Notes under the pieces: model-generated | Seen by the model: the letters and a program-made list of their open reading frames with translations, nothing else | What the model was told of the DNA's origin: nothing | Database searches by the model: none | Part shown: in pieces, positions 58,739 to 64,000 of the stretch | Layout: each line of letters begins with the position of its first letter | Numbering within the stretch: position 1 is the stretch's first letter | Position numbers and translations under genes: made by a program | Origin: Fennellomyces sp. T-0311 | Taxonomy: Eukaryota; Mucoromycota; Mucoromycetes; Mucorales; Lichtheimiaceae | Reading direction: 5' to 3' | NCBI GenBank assembly: GCA_025266875.1 | Contig: JALLLT010000007.1 | Location: forward strand, 434,001 to 498,000 | DNA length: 64,000 nucleotides

Positions 58739-60109
58739 ATGATAGAGCTGACGGAGTATGGCGAACGTGTAGTCGATAAAATTAATATGATGGGCATGTG
58801 GCTGGCCGTCGTCATAAGTATTCGAAACTACATGATTTGCCATGGCCAGTACAAGCGAACCAGAGGCAAAATGTATACCCTGTTCTGAGTCTATTCCGAT
58901 TTCGAGAAAATAGCTAATGCCGCATGCAATTAAATAGCCATCTGGTCAACATTAGTCAAGTGTTGGTGCTGTTGGTGCATCGATTTCTGTACGGCATTAT
59001 TCCATTATTCGAGATAACGACATGTGCATATTTTCCCCTGCTTGTCTCGTAAGTAGCCATGACAACAAAGCCATGGCGAAACAGATTCTCACACGTATAC
59101 TTTTATTGTAGACTATGGCATATAAGTGAGTTAAAAATAGACGCCAAGGAATGACAACTGACAGATGGACAATATTTTAGCGTACCTCTTGTTCTACGTG
59201 GTCATGTTTATGCGACTGATTATCCTCGAAAGTGATCGCCACGCACTCTGGATCAAAATCGTGGGTATCCTCTTGATCACCGTGCGCTTCGCCGACTGGC
59301 CATACGAACTCGCCTTTGTAACGATCCAGCAGAATATCATGTACCAACAGATCCAAAGCGGCGGCACGTGCTGGGCGCAATGGGGCAATGGTGTGATCAT
59401 AGTCAATTTTATCGGCGATGCACTCGCCAACCTGTTTCTCAGCGGCATGTTTGTACGACGTCTGTACCTGCACATTCGCCTTTCGAAATCAGTAATGAGT
59501 CGCCAAAACCGCCTGATCGAGTACATTGCGCGCAAGTCCTTACTGTGCCTGACCCTTACATTTGTGGTCAACCTAGCCATGAACCTTCTCAAAGTCACCA
59601 ATTTTCTCGGCAACCGTTCCGATGCGTTTACCGTTTACTTTCAGATCATTGAATCGACCTTGCTAGTTGAAGCTCTCCGCGTCGATTATACAAGGGTGCC
59701 AAATCAGGCATTCTGTGAGAACTGTGGCATGGCGATCCACATCGATCCGGCAAGCCCGTTGCCAAGTGAACGGAAGCCAAAACGGGAACAGCAGCAAAGC
59801 TTTTCGCTGCCAACGCCCGTCGAAACCGAAGACAGTATTATGCGTGCAGTGTCGATTTTTGAAGCTACGACATCGCAGCCGCATATACGCAATTCCATCT
59901 TGAAGGATGAGGAGCAGAGGGAAGTCAGCTCAGCCCCTGTGTTCGGACTGAATGACAGGCCAGTATCGCCTAGCAAGAATAGGCCGGTACCGCCATCACC
60001 CACGGCACCTACTCCTGCAGTTACTGCCGAAACCACCTCCAACAACGGTCGCAGGCGACCACTGTCACAGCATCCAGAGTGGAGCAATAATGACTATCGC
60101 ATGTTTTAA
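58739..60109 (+). CDS. Polytopic membrane protein, exon join unresolved
   Basis: The 3' exon (59165-60109, 314 codons) is secure. It has several TM helices (LAYLLFYVVMFMRLIIL, IKIVGILLITVRFADW, GDALANLFLSGMFVRRLY) and an ExNxGMAIH-type CENCGMAIHIDP motif, then a Pro/Ser-rich tail. Upstream, 58739-58872 and 58938-59048 join in phase and add two more helices (MWLAVVISIRNYMI; HRFLYGIIPLFEI). That exon ends in phase 2 at TC|GTAAGT, while the main exon begins in phase 0. A 14-nt exon at 59112-59125 would not fix the phase and would need a 39-nt intron. Either translation starts at ATG 59165 or a frameshift exists. I do not recognise the family. Confidence 0.65.
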
Positions 60110-60296
60110 TCTCACCTGCTTCTTATAGAGCCACTTTCTCCCATCTCTTTTGTATATATCTTAGTTTATGCATCCTTCTCTCATTCGTCACTACTGGCAT
60201 AGCGGTCTATTACATAATAAATAATATGGAAACCTGTCTTTTCTCACGCTTTTTCATTCTTTTAATAAGTAATAGTACAAGGGTATACACAATGAT

Positions 60297-61372
60297 CTAC
60301 GAGGAAAGAACACACTTTTTGTTTTGCAGATCAAAGATGGTCTGCACCAAGAACTTCTGGCTACCCACCTCGAGGTTGTAGCTTGCGTTCTTCCCCTCGT
60401 CCTGGTTGATTGTGCCGTACCATTCGCCGTCGGGCACGTCTGAGCCTGCGCAAAAATCGCCCAGCTCAATTGTCGTGCCGTTTTGCTGGATCATCCAGGC
60501 ATCGTTTCGAGGATCCGTCAAAAGATCCTGGATTTCGTGCGAAAAGATCGTGACTGCAGCATCAATTGCTGGAGTTTCGTTGGGAGACGTGTCGTGAATG
60601 AGTGGTGGGATGCAGCTATATATATTGCGCAGGTTAGCTCGCTATACCCGAAATGTGGTCTTGTATGACACTCACTAATCGGCGCAGGTGCCTGGATGGC
60701 CAATGAACATGTACTGGAATTCGTCGCTATGACTGTTGTAGCCGCAATTGGATGTACAGAACTCGCTGTCGTGGACATCCTCACCGGAGAACAGCACATA
60801 CACGCCGTTGGGATCGATCTGGTTCGTTGCAGACAGATAGCCCGAGTTCACTGCGTCGAGGATGATTTGCTTGTGGACGTTTGTGTCGTTCAGCTGAAGT
60901 CCACGACTACCAGCATCCACCACAGCTGCCGCTACGTTCAGCGGGCCTGTCACGCCGTGTCCATCTGCATCGGTGTATTGCTTGACTAGCAAAACAAACA
61001 TAAAGGGTAAGTGCCTCGCTTTTCATTGTTGGGATCGAATTATTTACGAGTGTTGAACCAGCCAGTTGAGGAAACACCGTCAATAAAGTTCATGAATGTT
61101 GTTTGCTCGTCTTGCGATGTTGTCCAGTCGCCATAGAAAACAATATAAACTGACAGCAGCTATTAGTTGTCGGGATTGACGTCCAATCTGCCTCTCTATT
61201 TACCATTAACTTTATCGGTCAGCACTTTGCCGCCAGCGTTTTTGAAGGTGTCAGCGTAGAGCTTTGCGATGGGAGTTGTGTTGTTGCCGGCGGTCGACAG
61301 TTGATCATCTTGTGCTGCAACAAGACCAGCAATGCTCGAGAAAATCAAAGCTCCCAGCGTCGATAACAACAT
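60297..61372 (-). CDS. EXORDIUM/phosphate-induced-1 family secreted protein
   Basis: Exons 61372-61204, 61149-61048, 60985-60676 and 60615-60297 give 299 aa. A signal peptide (LSTLGALIFSSIAGLVAA) is followed by the PF04674 pattern known from plant EXORDIUM: VYIVFYGDWTTSQ, GVYVLFSGEDVHDSEFC, TSNCGYNSHS, FIGHPGTCADYC, then FSHEIQDLLTDPRNDAWM and IELGDFCAG near the C-terminus. HE in SHEI is the family's conserved pair. Cysteines are arranged as in the plant proteins. Plant members influence growth; the fungal role is unknown, but secretion is clear. A TATATAAA-like element lies about 100 bp upstream. Confidence 0.87.
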
Positions 61373-61989
61373 AATGTAAGGAATGTAAGGAGGAGATTAG
61401 CTAAAAAAAGAGGCACACACACACAATTTTGAGGCGGTTTTGATTGGAGAAACGGTTAATTATGTCTTGTACTATATAAAGCAACGCTTGTGTCGGACAG
61501 CTGGATCCCATCTTTCTATACAGCCGAACCCCTACCCCAATGTAGTCCTTGACTGAGAGGGTAGTGGAAAACAGATTTCTGTCCTGACTGAAGGCGAGCC
61601 GGCTCATGGGTTAAGCGCCGTAGCGACAGCAGTGTTTTTTATAGGGCAGGGGAGGGAGCAAGCGACTGCTTGCACATGTCGCTCATCGCCTGCGTATAGT
61701 AACGAGCGACGAGGGAGTGCACGGCCGAGGCGGGTGTTTGATCGATGGTGTAAGAGAAAAGGAGAGCGGCGGAGGAATAATGTGAATAGGGGCATTTGAG
61801 TGCGAAGCAACACTGTGATGCTGTAGATAACGTGTAATCCCCTTCAACAGAGAGCGAGAAAATACACCCAATCTCCTAAACAGCCATGGTAAAAAAATAG
61901 GCCCCTTCCTCCTAGATGGAATAACTCTCTGATCCTTTTTTCGACGCCTTTTCCCTCTCTCTCTTCTTCTCTCACCCACCGACCGTTCC
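61373..61989. other. Divergent promoter region
   Basis: 617 bp between the divergent EXORDIUM-like and LEA2-like genes. TTTATATAGT (61471-61480, read on minus) is a possible TATA element for the former. A CT-rich tract (61940-61975) directly precedes the start of the latter. No gene is supported. Confidence 0.55.
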
Positions 61990-63540
61990 ATGGTAGCCAC
62001 CACACAACACCGTCGCCAGTCCAGCGGTGGTGGATCTGTCTCTGGTCGATCCAGACGACGACCTTCGCTGCGTCGCCCGTCCGAAAATAAAATCACCAAT
62101 CGCAATGTCAATAAGCCAGCTCCTCGCCGGGCATCCGGTAGTTTGCTGCAACCCACACCAACACACGACTGGCGTCGACCATCGGCACCGGCAAACATCG
62201 AAGTCCCACGCCTTTCTATTGCAGATCGCTTCATGCAATCCAATTACAGTGGACCACCTTCTCCAGCCACCATCGATGATCACGAAGCGGCTAACACACC
62301 ATCACCTCCACCACCGGCTTCGATGAGACTGTCCACAGATCCGAATCCAAGTCGATTGACGATCGCCGATACGTTCTTGAAAAACAACAGCTCTCGATCA
62401 TTGCTGACAGTGGACTCCAATACAAACAGTAGACCTTCAACTATCACAGGTAACCATTCCTCTCTTCTCTTCATTTGAAAGCATGCGCTGACGTTTATAT
62501 ATAAAGTTCCCGACCCAGCTCCTCATCCGCTGGAAGCACCTGCGAGATCAACACTGGATACGCATATACATCTTGATCTTGACCTTACCCTCCCATCGCC
62601 AGCCAGTACATTCGATGGTAGACGATACAGCCGACCTTTTGGCAGTCAGGATACACTTGTACAAATGCCACCAGAGAAAAAAATGGACTTTGAAAAGGAA
62701 TCCATTGCTGACTATGAGACGTGCTCATTGCGATCGACACCTAGCACAGAAAATGAAAAGCAGCCGCAACAAGACACCAAATGGCGCAATCTTCCGGAAG
62801 AGGAAGCACAAGAAGGATCTAAACCACGTGGCATGTGGATCGGCTGCTGCTTCTTCAGCTGTGGCAGCCAGCGTCCTCGACAAAAGCATATGGAAGAAAC
62901 CAGGCCCAGAAAATGTGGTCGACGAGCTTGGGTCTTTGGAAGCTTTATTTTCTTCATTTTACTTATTACAGCCGCATACCTCCTATGGCCCCGGACGCCG
63001 CTGATGCGAATCGAAGGCGCAACCTTATTAGCCCCCGCCCGGATCACAGAAACCCATCAAGGCGTTATGGTTGGCAATGTGGCCTTTGAGAGCCAATGGA
63101 ATGTGAATGTCACCGTCGACAATCGTCAGAACCGTGTGCCAACCCGCTTAACTCGAATCGAAGTCCTGGCAAAGGATGCCTTGACAGGTTTGGTTATCGG
63201 CAAAGGGCTGCATAATGACAACAACAATGACGAAGGTGCCGAAACTACACTGCCTGCTAATATGATCTCGACAATTCAGTTGCCGATCTATTTGGATTAT
63301 CAAGCTCGTGATGATACCGACACGACATTTGCAACGCTCAAAAAAGCTTGCACGCAGCAACCCCCAAAGACATATCATGATAGCAAGACAAATCAGACAA
63401 TTACGGAGCAACCTAAACGAGAATCCCTCCAACTGCACTTTTGGATCACCCTGCATATCTTTGGCCTTGATTGGCTTGGTTACAGACCAACTGTTATTGC
63501 CGCTCCTGCCACCGGCGGATTTGCTTGCCCACTCTCCTAA
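61990..63540 (+). CDS. LEA2-like single-pass membrane protein
   Basis: Exons 61990-62449 and 62507-63540 give 497 aa. The first ~290 residues are disordered (Ser, Pro, Arg-rich) with two related motifs, VPRLSIADRFMQSN and PSRLTIADTFLKNN. A Cys cluster (CCFFSCGS) and RPRKCGRRAW precede one TM helix (about 293-314, VFGSFIFFILLITAAYLLW). The C-terminal extracytoplasmic part resembles LEA2/WHy-type beta domains (MRIEGATLLAP, VGNVAFESQWNVNVTVDN, RIEVLAKD). Such proteins occur at fungal vacuole or plasma membranes; the exact role is unknown. The twin SIADRF/TIADTF motifs could be binding sites. Confidence 0.82.
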
Positions 63541-64000
63541 TTTAGTGTACAAGTTTTTTTTTTTACCGTTTAAATACGGTAGAGTCAGAAATGTGCCTTT
63601 TTCTTGCAATTTAGTAGTAATTCATGTATCACCCCTCACACACACACAAGCACGCATATCGTTTTTGAAGAAATATATAATGCTCAAAAGAGCAAGAGTG
63701 AATCGAGCCCAATAAACATGTATTTTCTGTAAGCTTTTGTTTCTATCGATATCTTTTAAACGTTTCTACTTAATGCACACATTTGGCAGCATTACACTTT
63801 AATAAACGGATGTCTTTCCATTTTTCGTATTGCAATACAGTTTACGCTTAACATCTTCGATGTAGTCGTCAGGGTAATGTATTAGTCGTCTCGAAACCGT
63901 TTATATGTAAAACCTCATTATGTGGACAGTATTGGATAGCTTATGGTCCTCACAAGTACGAAGGCGGTTTCCGCTGGCAATTCCCTTTGGTTTTAGGATC
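63541..64000. other. 3' flank to window end
   Basis: 3' UTR and AT-rich sequence with a CACACACACA patch near 63638. No gene start is visible before the edge. Confidence 0.6.

Noticed and set aside
61683..62243. 186-codon minus-strand ORF over the LEA2-like gene start
   Set aside because: Shadow of the Ser/Arg-rich coding frame, with no start context.

Overview
The window looks like nuclear DNA of an early-diverging filamentous fungus, most likely Mucoromycota. Genes are broken by many short GT-AG introns (mostly about 48-75 nt). A fused HIS4, FAA-type acyl-CoA synthetase, Avt-type vacuolar transporters, cyclin H and an ING/PHD protein are all eukaryotic and fungal in style. The species is inferred, not read from a marker. 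I rebuilt gene models by hand from splice sites, reading-frame phase and family conservation. Unless stated otherwise, every exon chain closes in frame.

Layout. 1-4.3 kb is a compact block: the 3' part of CIA1 (cytosolic Fe-S assembly), a GSKIP-domain protein and an Avt1-like amino-acid transporter. 4.3-24.7 kb is sparse and repeat-rich. It holds two HET-domain (heterokaryon-incompatibility-like) genes on opposite strands, carried by the arms of an imperfect inverted duplication (about 7.3-10.6 kb and 18.7-21.9 kb). The arms enclose HIS4, a GH8 glycoside hydrolase with a damaged-looking 5' end, two MITEs and a solo LTR. Decayed HET copies lie head-to-head with the intact ones. 24.7-31.3 kb is dense again: ING/PHD protein, cyclin H, an HSF-type transcription factor and glucose-6-phosphate dehydrogenase. 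31.3-49.6 kb is mostly gene-poor, with a third HET relic, an F-box/WD40 gene, an MCT-like transporter, a second solo LTR of the same family, a 651-bp TIR element, a UPF0415 (DUF1308) gene and one tiny Cys/His ORF. 49.6-63.5 kb is dense: acyl-CoA synthetase, a Kre9/Knh1-like wall/membrane protein, a second AAAP transporter, a 16-exon subtilisin with a PA domain, a polytopic membrane protein, an EXORDIUM-like secreted protein and a LEA2-like membrane protein.

How the genes relate. Dense blocks carry housekeeping functions (Fe-S assembly, histidine synthesis, NADPH supply, transcription, lipid activation) plus secreted or surface proteins. HET genes, HET relics and most transposon traces sit in the sparse blocks. 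This compartment split, with a HET pair duplicated as an inverted repeat and decaying copies nearby, is the most unusual feature. I saw no CRISPR array and no tRNA or rRNA gene I could defend.
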